Below the pieces are notes generated by a model. The model ran no database searches. It was not told the origin of the DNA and saw only the letters and a list, made by a program, of their open reading frames with translations. Positions 20,496 to 28,001 of a DNA stretch of 30,935 bases are shown here, in pieces (position 1 is the first letter of the stretch; every line of letters begins with the position of its first letter). The position numbers and the translations under genes are program-made. This DNA is from a virus: positions 1 through 30,935 of the IMG/VR virus record IMGVR_UViG_3300022752_000267; one strand, written 5' to 3'.

Positions 20496-21170
20496 TCAAT
20501 CCATACTAACTAGCCCCTCAAAGGCAAATATGTTGTCAGTTTCCCACTCGTTTTTCTGTGGGAAAAAGCCAGTTCGCTTATCCCTTCTTGTAACTGACGC
20601 AAGGATGATCGGGGTGCTATTGATTGCCCAAAAGTCCGTAGCTCCACGGATTGCCTTGGCCATCTGCTCAAGTGATTTTGCTGTGTAGGTGTTTAACCCT
20701 TGAATTTTAATATCCTCTGGACATAACACAAAGAAGTTATCTTTGCCCATAGTCTGCCTAGCCCTCACGATTAACTCTAGTGGGTTGCGGTAGTAGCCTT
20801 GGGATAGCCCAAAGGGGGCAACTAGGTTATAAGTCTCTGGGAGTCCCTCGGCTGGTTTCTCGTCCAGCTTGTCTAGGACAATGTTGGTCTTGTTTGCGTC
20901 TTTAATTTCTGGGTGACTATAAACAAAGTCAGTCCAGCTTCTCTTGCTTTTCCGATAAGCCTCGTACTGGTTCGGCCATACTTCCAGATCAATAACATCG
21001 CCCATCCTATGCCCAGCCTTCACATAGCTGGTAAGCTCAAAAACTCCGTGATATTGGGCGAAGCAATCAAAGAAAACTTCGTGGCCTTGGTCGGCTAGAT
21101 GCTTGGCGGCTGGTAGGCAACGAAGCACATCCCCCAACCTCTGCGAGTATTTGATAGTTTTAACACTCAT
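20496..21170 (-). CDS. GT-B-like glycosyltransferase (heptosyltransferase-like), 224 aa
   Basis: The N-terminal pattern 'RLGDVLRCLPAAKHLADQGHEV' (in parts) resembles the start of GT-9 heptosyltransferases. A second Rossmann-like half follows: 'DNFFVLCPEDIKI' then 'LEQMAKAIRGATDFWAINSTPIILAS', where GT-B enzymes have 'D S...HLA'. At 224 residues it is shorter than ordinary GT-B enzymes, so it may be reduced. The ATG at 21170 lies inside the end of the GT-A gene. It closes the enzyme block. Confidence 0.55.
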   Translation of the reverse strand: MSVKTIKYSQRLGDVLRCLPAAKHLADQGHEVFFDCFAQYHGVFELTSYVKAGHRMGDVIDLEVWPNQYEAYRKSKRSWTDFVYSHPEIKDANKTNIVLDKLDEKPAEGLPETYNLVAPFGLSQGYYRNPLELIVRARQTMGKDNFFVLCPEDIKIQGLNTYTAKSLEQMAKAIRGATDFWAINSTPIILASVTRRDKRTGFFPQKNEWETDNIFAFEGLVSMD

Positions 21171-21927
21171 CGACAACGCTCTTGTCTGTTATGAAGGGGA
21201 AATAATCTCTCAATCTAACTGGGCTAGTGGTTTGTTGTAGGCTCTCCCATCCCTCGACCAACCCGTTATACCCATAGAAATCTTCCTTAAATTGGGCTTG
21301 CTCCTTTGTGGCGTAGGCGAAGTGGTCAAAGGTTAGCCCCCAAGTTTCCGTCACTCCCCTTGGAATCATCATCGACTGCACATTCAACTTGGGTGGTTCG
21401 TGGCTAATGAACTCAACTCCCCTGCCCCACTTCCAAGCCCGCAACCATTCGTACCAATGCGAAGCAAATCCTTTCCTAGTCACAACTTTTTTATTCTGCC
21501 CCACATAATAGTTACAATGGAACTGCATCGCTCGCCCCTCCTCGCATCCCTTAAGATGCCCAAAGATTGCGTCTAGCTGGTCGGCTCTCCATATCTCGTC
21601 AGAATCAATCTGCATCACAACCCCCTTCTCCACCCCTCGCAACGCCTCACCAATCATCGCTAGCTTACCGGGGAAGGGCTTTGCTTGCCAATAGACTGAA
21701 ACATTCTCGCCCCTAATGCTCTCAAGATATTCGTGCGTTCCGTCCACGCTCACAAAGTTCTTATGGTACTTCTCTGGAACTTGTTTGCACCAGCGGGTGC
21801 ATCCCAGAGGCTCGGCCACTCCCTCGACAATCTTCCACTCCCAAGGAATCTTTAGCTTTTGAAACTCTGCTAGATGCCTTTGAATATAGGGCATCCCATT
21901 GAGGACGATGGTAAAGATGGTCAGCAT
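21160..21927 (-). CDS. GT-A glycosyltransferase, 255 aa
   Basis: Opening LTIFTIVLNGMPYIQRHL matches GT2-type enzymes ('T.VLNG.....'), and 'VMQIDSDEIWR' (D108-D110) is the DxD metal/nucleotide-sugar site. Residues 120-200 contain aromatic-rich acceptor-side loops, including HWYEWLRAWKWGRG. No membrane segment. It is embedded between an FkbM-like methyltransferase and a GT-B-like enzyme. Confidence 0.75.
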   Translation of the reverse strand: MLTIFTIVLNGMPYIQRHLAEFQKLKIPWEWKIVEGVAEPLGCTRWCKQVPEKYHKNFVSVDGTHEYLESIRGENVSVYWQAKPFPGKLAMIGEALRGVEKGVVMQIDSDEIWRADQLDAIFGHLKGCEEGRAMQFHCNYYVGQNKKVVTRKGFASHWYEWLRAWKWGRGVEFISHEPPKLNVQSMMIPRGVTETWGLTFDHFAYATKEQAQFKEDFYGYNGLVEGWESLQQTTSPVRLRDYFPFITDKSVVDEC

Positions 21928-22433
21928 TTCAAGCGACCATAGATAACGCTAATCTCTGCACAAAAAGAAACCGAGTCGTGCCGATAGCATTCAAACCCAA
22001 TCGAATCAAACCAAGCAATAAACTCATTTAGCCAAGTATCTGAATAGTGTAGCTCGATGGCAATTTCTTTTAGATTGTGGACATTCCCAATTTGCAGAAG
22101 TTGAGTCTCGTCTCCTTCGATGTCGCATTTAATGTGGGTAATTGAGTTCTCTGTTATCCAAGTATCCATTTGAAATGCGGAATCTGCCTTTTCGCATAAG
22201 AACTTTCCTTGTGGATATTGTTGAGAAAGGGTGTTGATGTCCCCTTGGTTTATGTCCACCCCCATATAAAACTCTGGCTTTTGTGACAGAAAATACTTGG
22301 TTGTTCCATTGGCCTCTTGCCTTTCTGCTTCCGTCCAGAACGCACACCCCAAGTCCAGCACCCTCCCGCCAGCCACCTTGAGATGCTCCCAATGGATTTC
22401 GGGAGACTCCGATGTGATGATTCCTTTAGTCAT
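21921..22433 (-). CDS. FkbM-type SAM methyltransferase, 170 aa
   Basis: 'VLDLGCAFW' (25-33) is the SAM-binding glycine motif, 'GVDIN' (58-62) the acidic loop, and 'HIKCDIEGDE' (100-109) the FkbM signature around the motif-IV Asp. Members usually O-methylate sugars. It overlaps both neighbours by a few bases. It probably modifies the product of the glycosyltransferases next door. Confidence 0.75.
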   Translation of the reverse strand: MTKGIITSESPEIHWEHLKVAGGRVLDLGCAFWTEAERQEANGTTKYFLSQKPEFYMGVDINQGDINTLSQQYPQGKFLCEKADSAFQMDTWITENSITHIKCDIEGDETQLLQIGNVHNLKEIAIELHYSDTWLNEFIAWFDSIGFECYRHDSVSFCAEISVIYGRLKC

Positions 22434-23038
22434 AGCTCAAAGATGGCCGCACCATTACGAACAGACCAATCCTCCCAAAGCAGTTTAGCAAATCCATTGA
22501 GCTTGTTGTAGTTCGCCAAGTTCTTGATGTCGTTCACATCGTCCAATGCGATGATTGCCTTTTCTGCTAGGAATGGCCTTACGCAACGGAGTTCGGCCTC
22601 ACCAGAAAAAGGCGAGCCATCAATCAGCACAAAGTTAAAATCTACATTATGCTCAAAGTGGATGTCCTCGATGGCGTTGGTTGAATATGGGTAGGCAGTC
22701 TCTAGACAGACATTGTGCCAGCCCATAACTGTTTCTAGGGGATACTGATTGAGGCTTGTTTTGGTAGTTCGGTAGAACTCCTCAATGTCGTTCTTGTTCA
22801 TCCATAGCTTTGATAAGGTTGCTGTGCCGTTGATAGCAACTCCTCCCCTTGCGGATAGATTCATCGAATGCCTACCGATGCGGTCTGGGTGGTTCTCAAT
22901 GCTGAATAGCCTTTTTGTCCTAATACATTGAGTTGAACCATCCCCAGTTCCTCCACCGATTTCTAGGCCAACATCCAGCCCCTCGCTATATTTTGCAAGG
23001 GCTTTTCCAAATGAATCGTTAATGGTTATCTCTTGCAT
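22430..23038 (-). CDS. Class I SAM methyltransferase, 202 aa
   Basis: Motif I 'GLEIGGGTGDGSTQCI' (24-39), motif II-like 'LFSIENHP' (44-51), motif IV 'FVLIDGSPFSGEAEL' (136-150), and 'AIIALDDVND' (161-170) match the Methyltransf_24 type, often acting on sugars or small molecules. Coupled by ATGA to the FkbM gene. Confidence 0.72.
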   Translation of the reverse strand: MQEITINDSFGKALAKYSEGLDVGLEIGGGTGDGSTQCIRTKRLFSIENHPDRIGRHSMNLSARGGVAINGTATLSKLWMNKNDIEEFYRTTKTSLNQYPLETVMGWHNVCLETAYPYSTNAIEDIHFEHNVDFNFVLIDGSPFSGEAELRCVRPFLAEKAIIALDDVNDIKNLANYNKLNGFAKLLWEDWSVRNGAAIFEL

Positions 23039-23280
23039 TTTGCCATACTCGTTAATGCTTTTTTGATTGCGTACTCAATCACGGCTTCTGGGTCGTGTTT
23101 TAAGGCAAGCATCCCAGCCTCATACAATTCCTTCCCAGCCTTATCATCATAGGTAATATCCACTAGCACATACTTTGTTTTGTCTACGCTAGACTTGCCG
23201 AAGGTAATCATACCAAGCCCCTTCGTACTCTCTCCCTTTTTCGATTTCCTACATCCAATTATTTGCTTTGCGTTTTTCAT
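23026..23280 (-). CDS. Hypothetical basic protein, 84 aa
   Basis: Lys-rich, with a strand-like region 'TKYVLVDITYDD' and helices after it. It overlaps its two neighbours by 13 and 32 bases. No family recognised; embedded in the sugar-modification block. The start has AAGGA ten bases upstream. Confidence 0.6.
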   Translation of the reverse strand: MKNAKQIIGCRKSKKGESTKGLGMITFGKSSVDKTKYVLVDITYDDKAGKELYEAGMLALKHDPEAVIEYAIKKALTSMAKCKR

Positions 23281-24901
23281 AGATCGCTTTTCCTTTCTCG
23301 TAGAATTCTGGCTTGTTGTGGTTCTTTAGTTGTTCGTCTGGTTGCCCACCATTAAACATAGGGTTATCGTGTTTGAATTGAATATGTCTAGCCTCAACCA
23401 CGGCTTGTTCTGCATAGGCTCTATCCGTGAACTCGTTGTCTGAATAGATGCCGTCCGACTCTTGGTAGTCTGGGTGGAATAGATGCCCTTGCTTCTTGAG
23501 CCTAGATTGCGTCAGAATCGCCATACAGAGCAGTTTATCTTGCCGTAGGCCGTCAGATACTGCCAGCACTTTCTCTGGCGTTGTATCCCCAATAGCGGTC
23601 GAAATTAGGGTATCCCAATGGCGGGGGGGTGTCCAATCATCGCTCATTTGAATAACAATGTCCCCTTTGGCTATTTTTGCCCCTGCGTTCCAAGCGTTAA
23701 TCATCCCGCCCGGATTGCACCTAATGGCTTGGTGGGGGGTGTAGTCGGTTGGGTCGTTATGATCGACCATAAATAACCACTCAATTTCAAGGGGCTTTTC
23801 GGCTAAAGAAAGCCACATCCACCGCCTCTGCCAAGCAATCTGTGGTCTGCATCGAGTAGCGTGAACAATGCTTATCTTGGGGGCTGGTCGCATCTTCTTG
23901 ATCTTTTCTACTTCGCCAGCTTCTCCTACACACACCGAAGCCGTCTCGTATAAATCCATCGCTTGCCAATTGTAAATTGCCTCTACAAGATTCCAGTAGT
24001 GAGATTTTGGGCGATGCAAGGTCATACAAGACCTAATAGCTCCATAAGTCTTAATCCAGTTGCCCTTTCCAGACCAATGATTAGCGATATAGAAGTAAGC
24101 CTCTCGCCTATCGGGTTGTAAGGCCACGGCTTGCCCAAGGTAAGCAAGCCTCTCATTTTCTGGTACAATCCTTCCCAAGTTGCAAAGCACATCGTATCGA
24201 AGCGTATCCTCTAGGTCTGGGAAAGACAATGCTCGCATACTAGAATCAATGCACTTTTCGTGTTGATTAGATAAGAAATATTCTTGAGCTTGGTAGTAGA
24301 GAGAGTTGGCGGCTGGGGCTAGGGTGTCGGCTAATATATTAAAGTTCCTTTCAGCACTTCTGGGCTTGTAGCCGTGAGGCTTATGGATTCGGAAAATCTT
24401 ATCCACGCCAATCGTCTTGTTCGGCTCTTTGCAAACTAGCATTTCGTGAACTCGGTTCTTCCAGCTACAAGTTCCCTTCTTGGAGATTTCCTCTCGGAGT
24501 GGAATAAGTCCGGCGTTGTCTACATTGTATTTTAACGCCACTAGGTGAGCGTCTTTTTGAATGGCAAGGTCAATAGCCTCCTCGACAACCTTCGCCCCAT
24601 CCTCGGCCATCACATCGTCAGCATCTACCCACAAGCACCACTCATTTGAGCAAGCCTCAAGAGCCGTGTTCCTTGCCGTGGCAAAATCGTCTATGTGATT
24701 CCAATCAGTTCTTTTATTCTGGTAGTGAACGATCTTCGCCCCAAGCCCACTCGCAATCTCCTCTGTCTTGTCGGGCGTAGCTGACCCCCTAGAAATACAT
24801 ACAACCATTTCTTTTGCGATGGGGGCAAACGACTTGAGGCAACGCTCAATGTATTCTTCTTCATTTCCAGCGATGAGATAGACTGAAATAGGATATTTCA
24901 C
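23249..24901 (-). CDS. Two-domain glycosyltransferase with helical repeat linker, 550 aa
   Basis: N-terminal GT2 domain (1-180): 'SVYLIAGNEEEYIERCLKS', 'FATARNTALEA', and 'LWVDADDV' (D93, D95 as DxD). Residues about 185-335 are helical with TPR-like spacing (YYQAQEYFL, AYLGQAVALQPDRREAYFYIA). A second GT-A-like domain starts at 342: 'KISIVHATRCRP', 'NAWNAGAKIAKGDIVIQMSDDW' in parts, with S420-D422 in the DxD place. Start is GTG at 24901, 45 bases beyond the terminator hairpin. Two catalytic centres in one chain suggest successive sugar additions. The second domain could also be inactive. Confidence 0.78.
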   Translation of the reverse strand: MKYPISVYLIAGNEEEYIERCLKSFAPIAKEMVVCISRGSATPDKTEEIASGLGAKIVHYQNKRTDWNHIDDFATARNTALEACSNEWCLWVDADDVMAEDGAKVVEEAIDLAIQKDAHLVALKYNVDNAGLIPLREEISKKGTCSWKNRVHEMLVCKEPNKTIGVDKIFRIHKPHGYKPRSAERNFNILADTLAPAANSLYYQAQEYFLSNQHEKCIDSSMRALSFPDLEDTLRYDVLCNLGRIVPENERLAYLGQAVALQPDRREAYFYIANHWSGKGNWIKTYGAIRSCMTLHRPKSHYWNLVEAIYNWQAMDLYETASVCVGEAGEVEKIKKMRPAPKISIVHATRCRPQIAWQRRWMWLSLAEKPLEIEWLFMVDHNDPTDYTPHQAIRCNPGGMINAWNAGAKIAKGDIVIQMSDDWTPPRHWDTLISTAIGDTTPEKVLAVSDGLRQDKLLCMAILTQSRLKKQGHLFHPDYQESDGIYSDNEFTDRAYAEQAVVEARHIQFKHDNPMFNGGQPDEQLKNHNKPEFYEKGKAIYEKRKANNWM

Positions 24902-24936
24902 TTGGTTAGGATTTCTAATTGCTAGAGGATGTCAAT

Positions 24937-24977
24937 TAAAAGAAAAGGGGGGGATAGGTTATTCACCCATCCCCCCC
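24937..24977 (-). terminator. Intrinsic terminator after the capsid gene
   Basis: On the minus strand a stem of about 13 pairs (seven G at one end, seven C at the other, one G-T wobble) encloses a five-base loop at 24960-24964 and is followed by TTTTCTTTT (24938-24946). It lies 28 bases after the major capsid stop. It would cut or lower transcription from head genes into the glycosyltransferase block. Confidence 0.85.
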
Positions 24978-25005
24978 TCTTCGGAGGAATCAACCAACTA
25001 AGTCT

Positions 25006-25968
25006 TTAGCTGTAAGTCGTGGTGATTCGGACGGCGGCGTTCGCATCAATGACTTTCTCGGCTGTGTTCATACGAACACGGAGAACATTGGAGCGACGAG
25101 CTTCGTCACGATAGCTCTCGGAGACGAAACCACCGGGAGCGTCATCAGACCAGACCAAGGTGCGTCCTAATCCACCAGCAGTGAACTGACCGCCAGCAAC
25201 ATTAGCAACAACGATCTTGGTGTCGGGAACAATGAACGAGCCAGAGTAGGCTTTGTTCTTGTTCGCTGTGTTGTAAGCCGCACGGCCTACATACACATTC
25301 TGAACACCAAACGCTTCGGCAATCTGCTTCTCATCGAGCAAGCGTCCACCAGTATTAGAAACAACTCCGTAGAATTGATTCTGCAAGAGGGTGGTACGGC
25401 GAACTCTCTCGTACACATTGGCAGACATAATCACCGCATTGGCTTCGTAACCGAGCTTGTTCAGGGCGAGCTTGCCAGCCGCAACATCCGCAGGGGCGTT
25501 GATGGTTGCCAAGTTGCCTTCAATGTAGGAGGCCGTAGGGCTTAAATCAGCCGTGGTGAATGGGGTCGTTGTCGCCCAGAGCAAGTCAGCCACCCGCTTT
25601 TCGTGGGAGAGTTTAACTTGTCGGAGCAAGAACTTGGCAGTTTCGCTTTCCAGCGAAAAAAACCTGTTTGCATCCTGCTTGAAACTATCGTCAATTAGCT
25701 CTTCCAAGCCGGTTTCGATACAATCGTAGGTATCACTCGTGAATTTCCGAATCGCACGAGCGTATTCAGAACCAGCAGTACGCTTGGCCGCATCAGCATT
25801 GAGGAGGTCAGCATCAGCCGTCTGCACTTTGAGATACACGCCACTCTTTGCCGTTACTGGCAAGAGAGGAAGAATGTCTGCACCGATCAAGCCAATCTCT
25901 GCGGGGGCTTCGATTAGGGCTTGGTTAATATCAGCACGAATGGTCGTGCCACCAGAAATAAAGCTCAT
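25006..25968 (-). CDS. Major capsid protein, HK97-fold, 320 aa
   Basis: Opening with a helical arm and 'EIGLIGADILPLLPVTAKSGVYLKV', a typical capsid N-domain start, then the E-loop region around 70-115 and an alternating helix/strand P-domain. Conserved patterns near the end include 'GRTLVWSDDAPGGFVSESYRDEARRSNVLRVRM' in parts, a feature of this capsid group. Position after protease and decoration genes and before a strong terminator supports the assignment. Length is normal for the family. Confidence 0.85.
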   Translation of the reverse strand: MSFISGGTTIRADINQALIEAPAEIGLIGADILPLLPVTAKSGVYLKVQTADADLLNADAAKRTAGSEYARAIRKFTSDTYDCIETGLEELIDDSFKQDANRFFSLESETAKFLLRQVKLSHEKRVADLLWATTTPFTTADLSPTASYIEGNLATINAPADVAAGKLALNKLGYEANAVIMSANVYERVRRTTLLQNQFYGVVSNTGGRLLDEKQIAEAFGVQNVYVGRAAYNTANKNKAYSGSFIVPDTKIVVANVAGGQFTAGGLGRTLVWSDDAPGGFVSESYRDEARRSNVLRVRMNTAEKVIDANAAVRITTTYS

Positions 25969-26005
25969 TTTATATTATTCTTTCTTTTGTTTATTGTTTC
26001 GTTGT

Positions 26006-26368
26006 TTAGAACATCGGGATTGCGATTTCGATAACAGCCGATGAACTTGTAGCCGCTTCGAGTGCAACACCAGCCGTTACGAGGTTGGCGGCCAATGTGG
26101 TCACCAAGCCAGACGCATCAAATTTGAGCGTATCACCGACTGCCGCAACGCCAGAGACGGTCGCGAAGAAGGTCGGGTGAAACAACTTAACCGCAACGAA
26201 ACCACCAGCGGCAACATCTTCTTGAGTTACGCCGATAGATTTGCTTGCACCAGTTACCGCAACATTAACGAAGCCAGCCGTGGTGGTGTCGGGCTGAACG
26301 AATCGGAACGCCGAGATGGCAGAAGCCGAGCCGAATGTGCGAAAATTACCATCAACTTGAGTAGACAT
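26006..26368 (-). CDS. Capsid decoration (head stabilising) protein, 120 aa
   Basis: A Gly/Ala/Val/Thr-rich beta protein, with 'FVQPDTTTAGFVNVAVTGA', 'SIGVTQEDVAAGGFVAVKL' and 'AVGDTLKFDASG', resembling DUF2190-type decoration proteins. The place between protease and capsid genes is that of lambda D. An AAAGGATAA site precedes the ATG. Confidence 0.78.
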   Translation of the reverse strand: MSTQVDGNFRTFGSASAISAFRFVQPDTTTAGFVNVAVTGASKSIGVTQEDVAAGGFVAVKLFHPTFFATVSGVAAVGDTLKFDASGLVTTLAANLVTAGVALEAATSSSAVIEIAIPMF

Positions 26369-26385
26369 TTTCTTTTATCCTTTTG

Positions 26386-26790
26386 TTAGATTTTAGAAAT
26401 GCCACGGTTTTTAGCCTCGGCATATTCTGTGGGGTTAGATAGCATCACGGCGTTCATCGCCTTGAGCTTTGAAGTTCCGTAATCGCTGTGGGCGGCTACG
26501 AGTTCTTCAAAAGTTTTGGGTTCAACCTTCGCGGGGGCTTCGACAACTGGTGAAGCAGAGATGGGCTTAATGCCAAACTCTGTGAGAACTGCTTTGAGCT
26601 TCTCAGCCATCTGGCTTTCGTCCTTCTTGGCCTTATCATCAACGGAAGGAACTTCGGTTGAGGGAACGACTGGTGCTTCGGCTTTGTCCTCAGCTTGGTC
26701 TGCGGCTTCGTCTGCGGGTTTCATAGCGGCTTCGAGAGCCTCTAGGCGAGCTTTAAGTTCGCTCAATTCGTCCATATATTTCTTGTCCAT
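26386..26790 (-). CDS. Nested scaffold protein from internal start, 134 aa
   Basis: In the same frame as the protease, codon 270 is an ATG preceded by AAGGAG nine bases upstream, the best ribosome site of the head region. The product starts MDKKYMDELSELKARLEALE and is coiled-coil and acidic, as expected for a scaffold. Lambda Nu3 lies in gene C in just this way. Needed in greater amounts than the protease. Confidence 0.65.
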   Translation of the reverse strand: MDKKYMDELSELKARLEALEAAMKPADEAADQAEDKAEAPVVPSTEVPSVDDKAKKDESQMAEKLKAVLTEFGIKPISASPVVEAPAKVEPKTFEELVAAHSDYGTSKLKAMNAVMLSNPTEYAEAKNRGISKI

Positions 26791-27597
26791 ATTTTTATTC
26801 TCCTTGTTGTCAAGTATTGGGTCGTGTTCCACAACTGCTTGTGTGTCGGCAGGGATGCTCACGCCTCCCGAATTATATGCCAATTTTGATTCTGCCTTTA
26901 CGCAAGAACCAGATTCGTATGCCGGAACTCCCTTTGCTGGTTTGTAACCTTCCCAGCAACGGAACTTTGTCCCAACTGCGAAAACAAGCATCTCAATATT
27001 TTTGCTTTGAAAGTCTCTAAATTTCTCATTACTTGCAGGACTAGAAACTAGATCGGCAGATTCAATCCTCTGGGGGCGAATGTAGTCCTTGCCTCCAATA
27101 GTTTCAGATTCATTCAAGAAGGCAAGACTAACGCCAAACTGGTCGGGGGCTTCGTTTGCCATCTCTTTAACTAGGCCATAATGAGGGGAGCTTTTTAACA
27201 AGTGAAGATCGGCCAATAGCTTGTCCCCCTCAATACGGGGATTACGAGCAAATCCTAAAACTGCGTCCAATCCCGAGCCGTGGTTCATCTTAACCTTCAC
27301 GCCATTGGGTGCTTGAGACATTAGCTCATAAGCCTTCTCAATCGAGGTCTTATCAATGAATAGGTCGTGGCCTCGTGCTTCGCCTTGGCTCAAAATATAC
27401 ACATTAGGGATAACTGTGGAATCTTCTTCAAGTCTGGCCTCTTTGCGTTGCTTCTTTTTTGTGTCTCGATAGGTCTGGTAGGCAACTGCCGCCCTTTGCT
27501 TAACATCTGGAAAATCCTTTACGGCTGTCTTGTTGCCCATAAAGCGACCAACGAAGTCCTTTGTTTTCTCGCCTTTTTCTGGTGTGATTAGTGGCAT
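26386..27597 (-). CDS. Prohead protease fused to scaffold, 403 aa
   Basis: N-terminal segment (1-45) with 'MPLITPEKGEKTKDFVGRFM' and 'QRAAVAYQTYRD' is usual in prohead proteases of this kind. The protease domain (60-195) has H106 in VKMNHGSG and S157 in QFGVSLAF, with 'ESADLVSSPAS' after. A Glu/Lys/Pro/Ala-rich coiled-coil segment (270-345) and a helical C-terminus act as scaffold. Start overlap with preceding gene is clean. The scaffold is probably also made alone from an internal start. Confidence 0.8.
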   Translation of the reverse strand: MPLITPEKGEKTKDFVGRFMGNKTAVKDFPDVKQRAAVAYQTYRDTKKKQRKEARLEEDSTVIPNVYILSQGEARGHDLFIDKTSIEKAYELMSQAPNGVKVKMNHGSGLDAVLGFARNPRIEGDKLLADLHLLKSSPHYGLVKEMANEAPDQFGVSLAFLNESETIGGKDYIRPQRIESADLVSSPASNEKFRDFQSKNIEMLVFAVGTKFRCWEGYKPAKGVPAYESGSCVKAESKLAYNSGGVSIPADTQAVVEHDPILDNKENKNMDKKYMDELSELKARLEALEAAMKPADEAADQAEDKAEAPVVPSTEVPSVDDKAKKDESQMAEKLKAVLTEFGIKPISASPVVEAPAKVEPKTFEELVAAHSDYGTSKLKAMNAVMLSNPTEYAEAKNRGISKI

Positions 27598-27601
27598 ATT
27601 A

Positions 27602-27979
27602 TTAAACTAGGGTTAAGAGGTATTTGAGTTGGTTCACGCTTCCAAGAATCTCATCTCGGATATTCAACAAGTCGGTGTCACCTTCATTCAGATAACCCGG
27701 TAGCTCATCAGAAAGGAATGAAATAAACTCATCGTTGTATTCAGCAAAGCCCTCGAAGTAGTTATCTAGGCTAAAGTCAAAGGTAGAGGCAGAGATAATT
27801 CTGCCATACTTGCCCATAAAGGTTTCAACAAACTCATCAATGTTCTCTGTAAGAGACTCATAGATTTCACCAAAGCTCTTATGTTGGCTATAACTCTTTG
27901 TCTGCCAATGAAATATCTTATACTGATTCTGGTAGGTCAGTAAAGTTGTGAGAATTGTCTCGCCGTTGGCGTTTTCCAT
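27602..27979 (-). CDS. Dps/ferritin-like small protein, 125 aa
   Basis: Numbered from the ATG 27979 (a GTG two codons earlier is in frame), an all-helical protein. The opening helix has 'YKIFHWQTKSYSQHKSFGEIYESL', then 'IDEFVETFMGKYGRI' (each in parts). The pattern H-x14-D-x3-E, with HW nine residues before the second His, repeats the spacing of Dps ferroxidase ligands. Hypothetical proteins with this signature (DUF5856 type) occur in phages and giant viruses. The function is unknown; it lies between portal and protease genes. AGGTG site upstream. Confidence 0.65.
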   Translation of the reverse strand: MENANGETILTTLLTYQNQYKIFHWQTKSYSQHKSFGEIYESLTENIDEFVETFMGKYGRIISASTFDFSLDNYFEGFAEYNDEFISFLSDELPGYLNEGDTDLLNIRDEILGSVNQLKYLLTLV

Positions 27980-28001
27980 AATCACCTTTCTAGTTTGTCA
28001 A

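Noticed and set aside
26516-26947. 143-codon plus-strand frame opposite the protease-scaffold gene
   Set aside because: Ser/Ala-rich shadow of the Glu/Lys/Ala-rich scaffold; no start signal and no other plus-strand genes near.
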